64,000 nucleotides of DNA from positions 237,577,177-237,641,176 of the forward strand of contig CM076190.1 in NCBI GenBank assembly GCA_038277395.1, written 5' to 3'. This stretch comes from Dryocosmus kuriphilus. Its lineage: Eukaryota; Arthropoda; Insecta; Hymenoptera; Cynipidae. Within the stretch, counting starts at the first letter, position 1; the number at the start of each line of letters is the position of its first letter. Both the position numbers and the translations under genes were made by a program. Positions 12,388 to 23,715 of this stretch are shown here, in pieces. The notes under the pieces are model-generated. The model saw nothing but the letters and a program-made list of their open reading frames with translations, did not search any database and had not been told where the DNA came from.

Positions 12388-13612
12388 ACATTCTCATCAG
12401 AGAAGGTATTAGATTTATGTAAAATTTGACTTTCGCGGATTTAATGAAATCTCCATGTTTTGAGACCCCCTGAGTCAGAAAAAACGGTTTTTACGACCGT
12501 GTCTGTCTGTCTGTTGTCGTCGTTGTCGTTGTCGTTGTCGTCGTTGTCGTCGCCTGTGGTCGCGATAATTTTCGAAGGACTAATCGGATTAGAGTGTGCT
12601 TTCGTACACTTCTTTAAGGGGTAAAAAGAAAGGACGAGTTCGTTAACCAGTGGTTTTTAACCAAAAGTTATGGTTTTATCCATCAAAAACGGTTTTCACA
12701 AAATCAAAAAATTCATTTTCCGGCTAAACTATGAGAGATACAAAAAAAACGTAAGAAAGTAAAATTTTTCATCTCAAAAAATCTACAAATTTTGTCTCAA
12801 CCGTTTTTTGATAAAATAAACGGTTTCTTTTTAATCATGAAAACGCTATTAAAGTTAAAGAAGTCTGGTTTTCCGCCAAAATATTCAAGATACAAAAAAA
12901 TGGTATAAAACAAAGTTGTTTAGTTTAAAAAATATCTACTAATTTTGTTTCAACCATTTTTTGTTAAAATGCACGGTTTTTGTTTTAATCGATAAAACGT
13001 TATTAAAAATCAAAATTTTCAAATTTTCCGCTAAACTATGCAAGATACGGAAAAATGGTAATAAACGAAGTTGTTCGCCTTAAGAAGATCTACAAATTTG
13101 CTATCTATGATTTTTTTGAGCAGACGCGTAGTTTTTGAGTTATTCGTGAAATATATTATGAAGTATAAAGAAAACAACTTTTCAGCAAAACTTTGCGAGA
13201 GATATGGGAAAATATTAACAAGCAGAATTGTTCACCTTGGAAAGAGCTACAAAATTTATTTATAAGACTCATCGTTTTACTTTTAAGAATCGAAATCCTG
13301 TATTGCGAAAATTTGGAAAATCACAAAAAAACTTTACCAATCTACAATGTGTTTTAAAAAATGTAATTATTGAGCGCGAAGCGCGAGTGTCATGATGAGA
13401 ATGTATTCCTTAAGGGCGATAGAGCCATAAGTAAAATAGTTCCTTTTGGAATTTATAATGTAAAGGTTTGTAGGATCCATAAACACCGAGCGCGTAGCAC
13501 GAGGTGAATAATTTATCGAGTGCCAACAGACGCGCGCCCTAGGCGCGCTCACACTTCGCGCGAAGCGCGGTGCACGAAGCGCGCGATGAGAATGTGCCCG
13601 CGAAGCGGGCAG
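12388..13612 (+). mobile_element. Helentron-like non-autonomous element, copy A
   Basis: It starts with ACATTCTCATC and ends with the inverted match GATGAGAATGT (13,585-13,595), followed at once by a GCCCGCGAAGCGGGC hairpin. The 5' third holds GTCTGTCTGTC and a GTCGTT/GTCGTC microsatellite (about 12,498-12,550). The middle is AT-rich with repeated CGGTTTTT blocks, and the 3' end is a cluster of GAGCGCGAAGCGCGAG-type short palindromes. Short terminal inverted repeats, a GTCY microsatellite and a 3' hairpin match the layout described for Helentron-associated elements such as DINE-1. No protein is encoded. It sits in intron 1 of the broken gene. Confidence 0.6.
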
Positions 13613-14253
13613 ATTTTTTAATCTAAAATTACCTAAAATTTATACTTAGAATAATTTTCGTCATACTAATCACTTTTTCGTTTCAGAATTTAAATATACA
13701 TACTAAAGTTTTTTTCATGATCTAATTTATGAAATATCCGTAAACTTCAACAAAAAAAAATTCGCAAGATTCTGTAAAATTGTAAAAAATAGGTGTCCAT
13801 TTAAGAAAGAAAATTTAATTGCTTCTATTTTCTTGTAGCTCATAAACACGTTGGTATATATGACTACCAAGTGATCGAATTCGATAATGGAACCAGTAAT
13901 TTTGTGCCTAAAATATTGTTGTATTTCAACCGCATTTTTGGAAAAATGGTCACGAAATTGATGCCACCACCTTATACTGCGACTACATTTCGAAATTTGA
14001 ACCTCTTAATGAAAAAGAAAGGTCCAGCCAATTCCCTACTTGTTTCCAATTAGCCAGCGTACCCTATTGCATTAAAAGGCCAAGCCAGTAAGTCTCTTAA
14101 AATATATTCCTTAACACCTTTTTGTACAAAATATTTCATTTTCAAGTCATAGAATAGAGTCCTTATCTATGGACCATTTTCCTTGGAACAATAGAAGAAG
14201 CTGAAGAAAAAATTAAATTATTGAAGCTCAAATCGAGACGAAAAATCTGTTTA

Positions 14254-16693
14254 TGTGTTTTTTTTTAACTTGAGACATCGAAATATCTCACAAAATACGC
14301 ATCCCATGAAAAAAATATCTTTAATAAGAACTTTTTATCTTCGAGGGGAAAAACCGATTTTTAAAAAATTTCCCCCACCACACCCCCCCCCCCAGAACGC
14401 AGGGGTGGGGGTAATATTGTAATTTCAAATGGCAACTCCAATTTTTTATCACAGATTCAGATTCTCCTTTATGAAATACGTAAGTTTTATTCGAAAAATT
14501 GTTTTCGATTCGCGATAGATGGCGCTGAAATTGCAAAAAATGAAATTGTTGACACTACTTTTAGCTTTACCCAGGAATAACGACACGGACTTAGTAGTTG
14601 CCTATTTCCTTCGGGGTGTTTAATTTCGGTGAGTCCCCTTGCCTCTCTCCATCGGAGTGCTTGATTTCGACGAGTCCCCTCTCCTCTCGCCATCGGGGTG
14701 CTTGATTTCGGTGAGTACCCTTGCCTCTCCCCATCGGGGTGCTTGATTTCGGTAAGTCCCCTCGCCTCTCACCATCGGGGTGCTTGATTTCGGCGAATCC
14801 CATCGCCTCTCACCATCGGAGTGCTTGATTTCGATTAATTATTTTACAATGAGTGCCCAAAACGTTGTCCTCGCACTTCGATGCACTTGTTAATCCGAGC
14901 TTCGAAAGATTTCACACAACTGCGAATTGTGTCTGGTGTTATTTGTGCACAAACAGACCTGATTCGCTCCATCATGTTATCACGAGTTGTGGGCACTTCT
15001 TGATACACGCGATTCTTTAGATAACCCCACAAATAGAAATCCAACGCCGTGAGATCTGGCGATCTGGCAGGCCAATTTACTGGACCCACTCTACCGATTC
15101 ATCGTCCGTTGAATTCGCGATTGAGTACTTCCCTCGCGGATGCCGAATAATGTGCTGGACAACCTTCATGTTGAAACCACATGTGTCGCACTTCCAAGCT
15201 TAGGTCTTCAAGCATTATTGGAAGTTCATTTTCTAAAAAGTTACGATATTTTTCACCGTTCAAATTTCCATCAATAGAATACGGACCAATAAGTTGATCT
15301 CCAATTATTCCACACCAAAAATTCACGGACCATGCACGCTGATGTTCAACTTCACGCAACCAATGTAGATTTTGTACACTCCAATAATGCATGTTGTGCC
15401 AATTAACGTTACCATGGTTTGTGAAAGACGAATCGGCTGAGAAGAGTACTAGAAGAAGAAATTCGGGTTTCCTTGTATCTGCTGAACCTCCCATTGACAA
15501 AATGTCACTCGGTACTGAAAATCATTGCCATGAAGTTCTTCATGCAGTGAAATATGATACAGATGATAATTATTACGTTTTAATACCTTCCAAACACTGG
15601 ATAAAGACATTCCTGAATCGCGGCTTAGTTGTCGAATACTAACATGAGGGTCATGAGTGACTGCAGCAAAAATTGCGATTTCATTATCAACTCCAGTAAC
15701 TGTTACTCGACGCTTCCTTTTTTTCGGTTGTACATTTCCGTCAGTGATGAAGTTTTGGGCAACCCGGTAAAAAGAAGCGCGTGAAGGAACACTTTCTAGA
15801 AATTGTTGAGCATAAAGCATGAGAGCATTATTGATATTCCTGCCACTTTCTCCATAAATGAGAATCATTTCAATCTTCTGTTGTTGAGATAGAATTTCAA
15901 TTTTAAAAGTAATGAAGTAAGGTAATGAGGGAATACAGCGACACCCAGACCAACTCAAACGAACGTGACCAACAGCAATAACCCAAACGAAAGCAACTAA
16001 TTACGACCAACTGTAATAAACGCAACCAACACACCCAAATCAAATGAACACAATCAACCCTCCTAATGAATAAACGTTCATCACGGACAGACGCGGTTAT
16101 CGCTCGGCTGGAATGACGTCGAGGGTTGTAGACAGTGGACACTCGATGATATGTAATGTCTACATCCAAAATCGACTGCCGACATCCAACTGCATTCGAA
16201 AAGGTTTTCTACAGTTTTATTACTTTTACTGTCCCGTTGCCGAAAGTTCAAGCACCCCGATGGTGAAAGGCGAGGGAACTAACCGAAATCAAGCACCCCG
16301 ATGATGAGAGGCAAGGGGACCCGCCGAAAATAAGCACCCCGAAGGGAATAGGCAACTACTAAGTCCGCACCGTTATTCCTGTGTAGAGCTAAAAGTGGTG
16401 TCAACAATTCATTTTTCGCAATTTCAGCGCCATCTATCGCAAACCGAGAAAGATTTTTCGAATAAAACTTATGTATTTCATAAAGTGAAATCTAAATCTG
16501 TGATAAAAAATTGAGGTTGCCATTTGAAGTAACAAAGTTACCCCCACTTCTGCCTCCTGGGGGTGGGGTGGGATTAATTTTTTTTAAATCGCTTTTCCCC
16601 CTCGAAAATAAAATTTCTTATTGCAGATATTTTTTTCATAGGATGCGTATTTTTTGAGATATTTTGATGTCTGAAGTTAAAAAAAACACCCTG
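14254..16693 (-). mobile_element. Tc1/mariner-superfamily transposon with very long inverted repeats
   Basis: Inverted repeats of about 580 bp at the left (14,254-14,838) and about 440 bp at the right (16,247-16,693) flank a minus-strand transposase. The right end reads CAGGGTGTTTTTTTTAAC when viewed inward. The left end lacks the first few bases. The arms contain a 41-bp minisatellite (unit core GGTGCTTGATTTCGGTGAG), with about five units at the left and just over two at the right. TA dinucleotides border both ends, as expected for the superfamily. The insertion splits exon 3 of the host gene. Confidence 0.75.
14844..15958 (-). pseudogene. Tc1/mariner-superfamily transposase pseudogene
   Basis: Three open pieces form one protein: 15,958-15,449 (helix-turn-helix DNA-binding half, with SLSSVWKVLKRNNYH), 15,500-15,099 (catalytic core) and 15,089-14,844 (WPARSPDLTALDFYLWGYLK, then a basic tail). 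There is a frameshift near 15,455 and a break near 15,095. The first catalytic Asp, expected in LFSDE, reads LFSAD. The second, expected in WFQHDG, reads WFQHEG. The third acidic residue in SPDLTALDF is intact. The family normally cuts and pastes at TA sites; this copy cannot. Confidence 0.85.
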
Positions 16694-16696
16694 TAT

Positions 16697-16993
16697 ACCG
16701 AAGATTCTGACTACATACCGGAAGAGAAAGCTAAGAGTATAGAAGAGGAATATATACAGAGGCAGGTGTATTCTGCTCAGAACGTGATGTTTAATGTTCC
16801 ATCGATAAGTTTCCGATGAATCCTCTGCTGCAAGTGTGTGGAAGAAGACGCAATTGAAACAATTGATTGCACCAAACTGTAAAGCGAAACCTGGCACAAA
16901 AATGTCTCAAAAAGAGAAGAAGAAAAAGACTAAACACATCAAGAAAAGGTCCAATCGAAATAGTACTGGTCTACAACCTCTTCAGAAGATATA
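16697..16993 (+). pseudogene. Exon 3 piece between the two transposons
   Basis: The frame after the long-repeat transposon reads TEDSDYIPEEKAKSIEEEY and continues to VPSIS. It shifts by one base in a TTT run at 16,810-16,812, then reads SDESSAASVWKKTQLKQ into a lysine-rich stretch (KKKKKTKHIKKRSNR) that stops at the TA used by the mariner. Dropping one T from the run joins both halves. Part of it (16,834-16,911) recurs at 22,255-22,332. Part of the gene described at 11,934. Confidence 0.55.
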
Positions 16994-17900
16994 CGAGGGC
17001 CTACCCAAAATAAACCGAACTACTTTTGTACAAAGTTATTATTTTGATTTTTCTACAAAAAACATTTAATCTCCTTCAAAGTACTCTCCATTGGAGACAG
17101 TACACTTATCTAATCTTTTATTCCATTGCTCGAAACATTTTTTAAATTCCTCTTTTGTGATGCTTGACAGCGCCTCCGTCGTTTTTTCCTTCACTTCAGC
17201 TACGTCCGCAAAACGCTTTCCTTTCATGTCCCTTTTCATTCGGGGGAATAGAAAAAAGTCACAGGGGGCTAAATCGGGTGAATAGGGTGGGTGAGGAACA
17301 GTGGCCATGCTATTTTTGGTCAAAAATCGGCGCACAGAAAGAGCTGTGTGAGCAGGGGCGTTGTCGTGGTGGAAAAACCAGTCCCCCGACTGCCACAAAT
17401 CAGGCCTTTTCCGTCGTAAACTGTTGCACAACTTCTTCGATGGTCCTTCGTCGATCTTCCAGGATGATTTCACGAATTTTTTCAACATTTTCGTCGGTTC
17501 GGGTCGTCGAAGAACGTCCAGAGCGAGGTTGATCGTCAATTGACATTTCCCCACTTTTAAAACGAGAAAACCACTCGAACACTTGAGTTTTTCCCATAGC
17601 ATCATCCTTGTAGGCCGTTTTCAACATTTGAAGAGTTTCTGTGCCCGTTTTCCCGAGCAGGAAGCAAAACCTCACGTTGGCACGCTGATCACGAAAATCA
17701 ACCATCACAAAAAACGACGAGCGCGCAAAGCAACAGTCACAAAAAAAATTACACACACCAAATGCAACCTTACACAGTGATAGCAGTTGGCATACTAACT
17801 GGTGAAAAGTGCCTCTACACGCACCTACCGGCAAAAACCCGGTACTACAACAACTCCGCTCCCCACAACATCAGTTCGGTTTCTTTTGGGTAGGCCCTCG
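16994..17900 (-). mobile_element. Internally deleted mariner element (907 bp)
   Basis: Terminal inverted repeats begin CGAGGGCCTACCCAAAA on both sides and are bordered by TA at 16,992-16,993 and 17,901-17,902, the standard mariner target duplication. A complete mariner is about 1.3 kb, so roughly 400 bp are missing. The insertion is inside exon 3 of the broken host gene. Joining the flanks through a single TA keeps the reading frame open. Confidence 0.88.
17066..17720 (-). pseudogene. Mariner transposase with central deletion
   Basis: The N-terminal DNA-binding part starts near 17,704 with MVDFRDQRANVRF and runs through WFSRFKSGEMSIDDQPRSGR to VVQQFTTEK near 17,405. There the sequence jumps directly to RRKRPDLWQSGDWFFHHDNAP in another frame and continues to the C-terminus at 17,066. 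The second and third catalytic aspartates (FFHHDNAPAH and YSPDLAPCDFF) are present. The segment holding the first one and the end of the helix-turn-helix region is gone. The copy is inactive, though its ends could in principle be mobilised in trans. Confidence 0.85.
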
Positions 17901-18384
17901 TATGTGAGAAAGGTGACCTGCCTCCGAAGATACCTTTATAATGTAATGCGAACACACTAATGCAAGATAAGTTTTAGGGGAGAAAACGGATCGACTTTAT
18001 TACATTTTTTCGTAACTCGGAGATTTTATTTTGCCAAAAAATTGTCACTGAAAATTTTTTAGATCTTTTTAATATTAATAATTTTATTTCTCAGTATTTT
18101 CGATGTTTAAAAGAAAAGCAATGAGCCCTATTAAGAAGTGACAAGTGATTTTTAATAATTATGTAGGAGATTTTAACTTCTGGAACTTTTTCTTGTATCT
18201 CTTGCTTGGACATACTATAATTCTTTCATTTTCTCTTTAATCGAAAAATATCATTGAAATTATTTTGCAAGTTTTTCTCGAAGTACCTAGTACCGATATC
18301 GCAAATAATTTTTTCGAAACTTACTTGTTTACTTACTTTCTTAAAAGTAAATGATAAACTTGATGATCTCTATACTTTTTTCAG

Positions 18385-18628
18385 TCAAAGACGTGTAAAG
18401 TTATCAAAAATGAAACAGTAATGTTTCAACATGGCAATATTTCCAGAAGTTCTCAAGAACCACAACACAGTAAAGAGAAATGCGATGAACAGATTGAAAA
18501 AGAGGAATCAGTTGATTTAATAAAAGAGTATAATAGCGAGACTGTCTTCAACCCTACAATTACCTTATTGCAACAGGATGGTGCCGTCATACATTCTGAG
18601 AAATTATCTAGTTTAAGAGAAAAACATC
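18385..18628 (+). pseudogene. Exon 4 of the broken host gene
   Basis: It opens after the acceptor TTTTTTCAG in phase 0, matching the phase-0 donor GTGACC that closes exon 3 at 17,912. It reads an acidic, glutamine/serine-rich stretch (SRSSQEPQHSKEKCDEQ, then LLQQDGAVIHSEKL) and ends at CATC|GTAAAG in phase 1, matching exon 5. No domain was recognised. Confidence 0.5.
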
Positions 18629-18742
18629 GTAAAGTTGTAACTTTAAACGAATCTAGGTTCAGTAGATAATTGATTATTCCTTTAACACTTCATTTCCTTT
18701 TTTACACATGTCCTTTGAACTATTTCTAACCATTTTCTGTAG

Positions 18743-18865
18743 CAAAATCCACTGAAGAGATTGAGTCTACTTTTCATGAATTTCATTAAAATCATTTTCA
18801 AAAGACGTCGCATAAATTTGGGAGATCAAGCAAAAAAAAAAAGAAATATAAAAACTTTTCTAGTG
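18743..18865 (+). pseudogene. Exon 5 of the broken host gene, with stop
   Basis: A 123-nt phase 1-1 exon between TTTCTGTAG and GTAAGG. It reads KSTEEIESTFHEFH, then a TAA at 18,787-18,789, then NHFQKTSHKFGRSSKKKKK in the same frame. The lysine run could be a nuclear localisation signal. Confidence 0.5.
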
Positions 18866-19049
18866 GTAAGGTATTAAAATTATTATTACTAAAATTAATC
18901 CTTTCCCATGCTCATGGTTTGATAAAATAATTTAATTCTGTGTACTACATGTTCAATAGTAATTGAAAATACGTTCGTTTTAACTGTACTTGTGAATCGT
19001 TTATCAGCAACATTTTATTGTGCATTTATTTTAAGGTATATATTTGCAG

Positions 19050-19178
19050 ACACAAAGCTTCTGTTAGAAGAACTTAAAAACCTGAAGGTTGAGCGAACAG
19101 AGTCAAAAAATAGGTTAAGCAGCATTGAATTTATGCTAGAAGGTCTTATTATAAAAGTAGGCTCAAAATTACCATCCG
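19050..19178 (+). pseudogene. Exon 6 of the broken host gene (coiled coil)
   Basis: A 129-nt phase 1-1 exon bounded by TATTTGCAG and the donor GTGAGA. It encodes 42 complete codons with heptad-like leucines (TKLLLEELKNLKVERTE, then LSSIEFMLEGL), which suggests a short coiled coil. It contains no stop. The next exon is not certain; the first unit of the 23.7-kb array has a compatible phase. Confidence 0.5.
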
Positions 19179-19409
19179 GTGAGATATCATGACAATCCGC
19201 ATTATCCGTTACTTTTCATATTCCTGATGGAAGCGTAATTTATACAATATGGATCTCTCCGAAACCTGCGATTTCTGGAGATCTCATTCGTCGTGATACT
19301 CATCCAGCGGGAGAAAAAGTTCCATACAGATACGCTGTTGTGGAAACCGGGGACAGTCAATCCTGATTTCTTGGATTTGTTCATTAGGCTGATCATAAGC
19401 AAGCGCAAA

Positions 19410-20235
19410 AAAATGGTATGGCTGGCCTAACTGAACTATCTTCGGTTGGCACTAGTTCAGTTGCCTTAACCGGAAGAAGGTTTGTCGCAACCGAACTAAT
19501 ATGGTTGTGATGACTCAAACTGTCTGGTTATAATAGATCGGTTGCAAGAACCACACAGTTCGGTTACAGCTCACTGCGCGGCTGTGCACCTGTGCACTGG
19601 ATTGTATTGGAAATTCTTATATATTGTAGACTATTAAATGATACATATATAAATATTGGAATAAGCGTAATTATTTTTAAAGAAAGGTTTTGAAATTAAC
19701 CTAATGGTTTTTGAGTACACGTCTTAATTATTTACTTTTAATCTTCTGGTTTACTCGAATTGCGCCAAACTCGCACTGCGCAGTTGTTGTTGCGACGCTT
19801 TTTCCTGACCATCACATCAGTATTTCATAGCCATTTGGTGAAGTATATTACCGTGAAGTAAATCAAAGGGGAGAGAATTAAAGTGGACTTACTGCAGTTC
19901 ATACAGAGGATCTATAACAGAAAAACGCTTTTCAAGGAACTTCTTTCTGAGTGAGGTCTCGACAAGTACATAGACAAAGAAGAGGGCAAGAAAGATGAAG
20001 ATATCCAGTATAGCGTCCAGAAACGCCACGCTAGACCTCTTACGAACACATAATCGGGTTCTTCCAACTGAACTGTCGTGTTCGGTTACAGTTCGTTTAC
20101 AGTAACTAAACTTGTAACAATCGAACTGGTTCGGTCACAGAAAGCCATGCGTTCGGTTAGTCCACAGGCAACCCGACAGTTCGGTTGGGAGAACCCGATT
20201 TCTGGTTATGGCAAACTATCTTTTTTTGCATGTAG
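19410..20235. mobile_element. Non-autonomous element rich in AACCGAACT motifs
   Basis: Blocks at 19,430-19,580 and 20,045-20,215 are packed with variants of AACCGAACT / AGTTCGGTT in both orientations. The outermost sequences are inverted (GCAAAAAAATGG.TATGGC at the left, GGCAAACTATC.TTTTTTTGC at the right). The core between them (about 19,590-20,040) is unrelated AT-rich sequence. It looks like a small DNA transposon with motif-dense ends, of unknown family. Confidence 0.45.
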
Positions 20236-20239
20236 CTGT

Positions 20240-21050
20240 GATAGTTACATCAATCGCGCTTATGATCTGCATAACAGAAAAATCCAAGGAATGAAAGTAC
20301 ACACTCTAAATACTTTATTCTATTTATGTCATATACAAAAGGAGGTATGACTCATTTAGGAGCAGAACTCAAGTTTCAAGATTTGACTGGAGGACCGTGC
20401 TTTATTTTCTTCGATCCAGATTCTGCTACAATATTTTCACGTCTCGCTACGTGCAATAAACTATTATTAATATTTATTAACCATTACACGATTATATTAA
20501 AGTTAAAAACATTATATAAATAGCATCTGTCTGAGCCCGGATTTGAAAAAGTACATACCACTGATATTTGTAAGGACTTTGTATTCGTAGCCTGAGAACC
20601 AACACCAACCAATAAATATAAATGACATTTATTACTACGGGCTCATATAACTTTAAGCAAGTGCATTACGCCTGCAGCTCAATAATGTTCTTTACACCTC
20701 TCGTTTACGTCTTTTTATATTAAATGAGAACCACCAAGCGATAGCGGGTCTCTATTCAAAAAAGGACAATATATGAGTCATGCTGTAATAAACATTTAGG
20801 AATTCACGGACCCGTATAGTAAATCTACACGCAGCCTCAAGAAGACCGCTAATTTCTGCGCATCGCAAAGAAATCAATAGAAAATGCATCCCTTTCGCAA
20901 ATGCGCAGCATAAGCTAAATTTAGAAAGATTCGGAGGAGTCCTCACATTAATATCCATAAGGTTGACAGCGTGATTGCCTAAACATGGGTACTCTAATAA
21001 ATACTCATCTCCTGTTCGAATTAAATAAACTGGCACAAGATCATAAATAA
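20240..21050. other. Region with no supported gene
   Basis: Open frames of 65-95 codons exist on both strands (for example the minus-strand stretch 21,036-20,752), but none shows recognised domains or splice structure. Confidence 0.35.
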
Positions 21051-21079
21051 TAAAAGATAGGGGATGATCTTAATAGAAA

Positions 21080-21560
21080 ACACGTGCATATCTGCACAAA
21101 CTAGATCTCCTTCTACCACGAGCACTACTTGTCCGCTTAACTCTAGGAAGGGTTAACTAGTAGATTTGATTGCGGCGTCATCTCCCGTATATGGGCATAC
21201 TACCTAATGATCAACACTGGTTGACTCAGATCCGCCTCCTACAACCAATACTATGCAACCCTTTTACATCTAACAAGGGGAAAGCAGTACGTCTGATTAC
21301 TACCTCATCTCCCATATATGGGCATATCTTTAGAATTCAACACCGATTGGACATAGCAAATTGCGCAGACCTCCCTCTGCCCTCAACACTACTCTTCCCC
21401 TTAACAGTAAGAAGAGATAGCCGTGATTTTAGGTCAATGCGTGATCTGACGTATATGGACATCTCTAAAATCCTACATAGCGATTGGATGCTTGGACCAT
21501 TCCTACCATCTTCTTCAGAAATCACGTTGTCTATTCTACATGGTAATTAGCCTTTGGATT
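21080..21560 (+). repeat. Degenerate tandem repeat, about 130-bp unit, 3-4 copies
   Basis: Units share a CTCATCTCCC.TATATGGGCAT core (about 21,178 and 21,305) and a ..CTACTCTTCCCCTTAA..AGG core (about 21,125, 21,270 and 21,390). The copies are diverged. 21,561-22,250 shows nothing recognisable. Confidence 0.5.
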
Positions 21561-22254
21561 AACCCTCCTTCTGAAAACAACTCACCCTATTTGGAAACTA
21601 AGGAAGGGCATGGCAGATATATAAGGGAATATCTCCACACACGTTCAGAGAAATGATTAATTTTGAATAAGTGAATATCTATTTATTTTTCGTTAATAAT
21701 TGCCGAACTAAATGATTATACTCTTGTTGAGAGTATCTTATTTATGGGTCAATTCCTTGCTCTATTGTTCAGAGCTTTTCTAATAGAGTTGGAATTGTGA
21801 GTGCGGAAAATTTATTTAAATTGTTCACTGTTTGCACTTAATTGAAATCACCAGTTTATTTTAATATTGCAAGGAGTAAATATACAATTATCCAGGTGTA
21901 AATTTAGTAAAGTACATATTTTAATTCAGGTGTTTTTCTATGTGTTTTGTGCCTATGGGCTGTGTGAAACAATTCTTCACGTTACCCAAGGTTTACTTTG
22001 AAGTTCTACGTTGACAATTATCCTTATAAATACTCCTGGTTATTGGTAGATACGAAGTGAAAACAATTATTATTCGTTTGCTACTTTGAATCAGTTCAAA
22101 CAAACCGCACGACGGATGGTGTTTTGCACTTAATTTAAAATTGGTGGTCCAGGAAGATCTTATACTGGAATCATGCGAGTTATCTTGGTTATTTCAGTGT
22201 TTTAAGAATTATGGTCAGAACCTGGGACCAACAATAACAAATCGCTAAGAAGAA

Positions 22255-22332
22255 AGTGTGTGGGAGAATACGCTATTGAAACAATTGATTGCACCAAACT
22301 GTAAAGCGAAACCTGGCACAAAAATGTCTCAA
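22255..22332 (+). repeat. Second copy of the exon-3 fragment
   Basis: About 78 bp here match 16,834-16,911 with only a few changes (core AATTGATTGCACCAAACTGT). Similarity stops after ATGTCTCAA on the right, and flanks differ on both sides. It is either a short duplication from the broken gene or both derive from another source. Confidence 0.7.
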
Positions 22333-22456
22333 TGTTTCTCTCCCAATGGACGCACATTTATTATTTTATTTTTACTTTACATCAGCACTCTAAACCCGGA
22401 AAATCAAAGCCGATAAGAAACCGGTCGCGAGTTAAGTTCCTGATGGATTCAGTAAC

Positions 22457-22690
22457 TTACCTTTTCGGCGTGTTGACAGGGTGAATTTGATTTCTTTCCC
22501 TGTGTTTTCTCCACCTCCTATTTTATTTTCAAAAATAGGTGGGAAAGGCACTGCTTTTGAACGCCAAACAGCTATGGGCGAGCAATTGACATTATTTTGC
22601 CAAGTTGCATTTCCCAAATGGTGTTCCATCGCGGCACTCCTTCCAATAATTTGATGACATATCAATTGCGGTTTCCTTCAAGTTCGTGAT
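22457..22690 (-). other. Possible minus-strand exon of unknown gene
   Basis: A minus-strand open stretch (ATG option at about 22,665) reads to CGCCGAAAAG followed by a good donor, GTAAGTTAC, at about 22,457. No acceptor-side partner or family was found, so this could be chance. Confidence 0.2.
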
Positions 22691-22699
22691 GCCAATGAT

Positions 22700-23330
22700 C
22701 CGCAATTTTTGCAACTACTGCATTAACCCGGGGCGACAATTCTGCGCTCGGAACGTTCCTTTGTTCTTTTCTATTGGAATCTTTTTATTCCAATTATCAG
22801 TAATAATCATTTACCCCCTCATAGTTTCTGAAGTTGTTGCTATCATTTCTTTTATCTTTTCGAATCTTTCACTTTTGATTTTCAGGGTGTGTTTCAATTT
22901 AATTTGAAATAATTCATGTTATGATTCCTTAGAATTTATGCCTTCAATCTTTTTTACAGATATATTCTTTTTGCTCTAGCTGATTACGCATGTTCATTGT
23001 GGGTATGTGAGTGTATGTCATGTATCGCAAATTACACACTACGAGAGTGTCATACACTTTGACTTCTTCGTAGTGTCTTTTCTTATTCTATTATATAATA
23101 AACTTCCAGGTGCCTCATATATATTCGCGACCTCGAATGTTCTCTTCTATTAATATATAAAATGTTACTTCTACATCTTACAATTATGCAAGTGTTGAAG
23201 TTTTGTAATGTTAATTAAATTAACATTACAATATTTTAAGGTCTGTTAAATATGCATTTAACAGTAAAACGTATGTTTACGTATTTTAATAGATTCCTAA
23301 GATTTGCAAAGAAAATGATGCGAATGAAAT
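22700..23330. other. AT-rich stretch with two short perfect palindromes
   Basis: The sequences TAATGTTAATTAAATTAACA and CTGTTAAATATGCATTTAACAG-like (about 23,206-23,265) are adjacent inverted repeats. No gene is supported. Confidence 0.4.
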
Positions 23331-23715
23331 TACTTTTTTCTTGCGCAAACGATTCTTCACCGCCTGTACCATTTAGTTTAGATGATAAAGGAAAGAATTA
23401 TGAATGCAAATAATTCTGAAGGTTCTATGAGTAGTAAATCTAGCATGTACAAAAAAATTCTGAGATCATGGATCAGCAATTTTTTCGTCCCAATTTATTT
23501 TGAATTACCTACAAGCTCATTCGCATATCTCCCTCGTTATCTCTACCGTATCGGCAGAATGAAGATCGTCATTCAACTCTTTGCTTGCATGGCTTTGCCA
23601 AATTTTACAAGTAAGTTTATCTAATATAATACAATAAATTATAGCATCAATAATAAGAAGAAACATTATGTATTTTCCAAACGTAATAATATATCCTGTA
23701 CCCCTACGTTTCCAG

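Larger units (their letters stand above)
11934..19178 (+). pseudogene. Broken multi-exon host gene, exons 1-6, carrying two transposons
   Basis: Six exons fit together by splice site and phase: 11,934-11,961 (MASLNSSAQ), 13,839-14,087, 14,147-17,912 (split by two insertions), 18,385-18,628, 18,743-18,865 and 19,050-19,178. The introns after exons 1, 2, 4, 5 and 6 are phase 1; that after exon 3 is phase 0. Exon 2 has a YQVIEFDNG..FVPK module followed by MPPPYTA, which loosely recalls the N-terminal module of insect DUF4806/BEN-type proteins. Later exons are acidic, then lysine-rich (SSKKKKKYK), then a predicted coiled coil (LLLEELKNLKVERTE). Defects are in-frame stops at 14,051 (TAG), 14,155 (TAG) and 18,787 (TAA), one extra T in the run at 16,810-16,812, and the two transposons. 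The gene must once have continued downstream, because exon 6 ends on an open phase-1 donor. Nuclear or chromatin function is only a guess. Confidence 0.55.

Noticed and set aside
12498..12552. Microsatellite considered as a CRISPR-like or regulatory array
   Set aside because: It is a simple GTCGTT/GTCGTC run shared by all copies of the element.
17164..17532. Plus-strand open frames across the mariner
   Set aside because: They are shadows of the minus-strand transposase.
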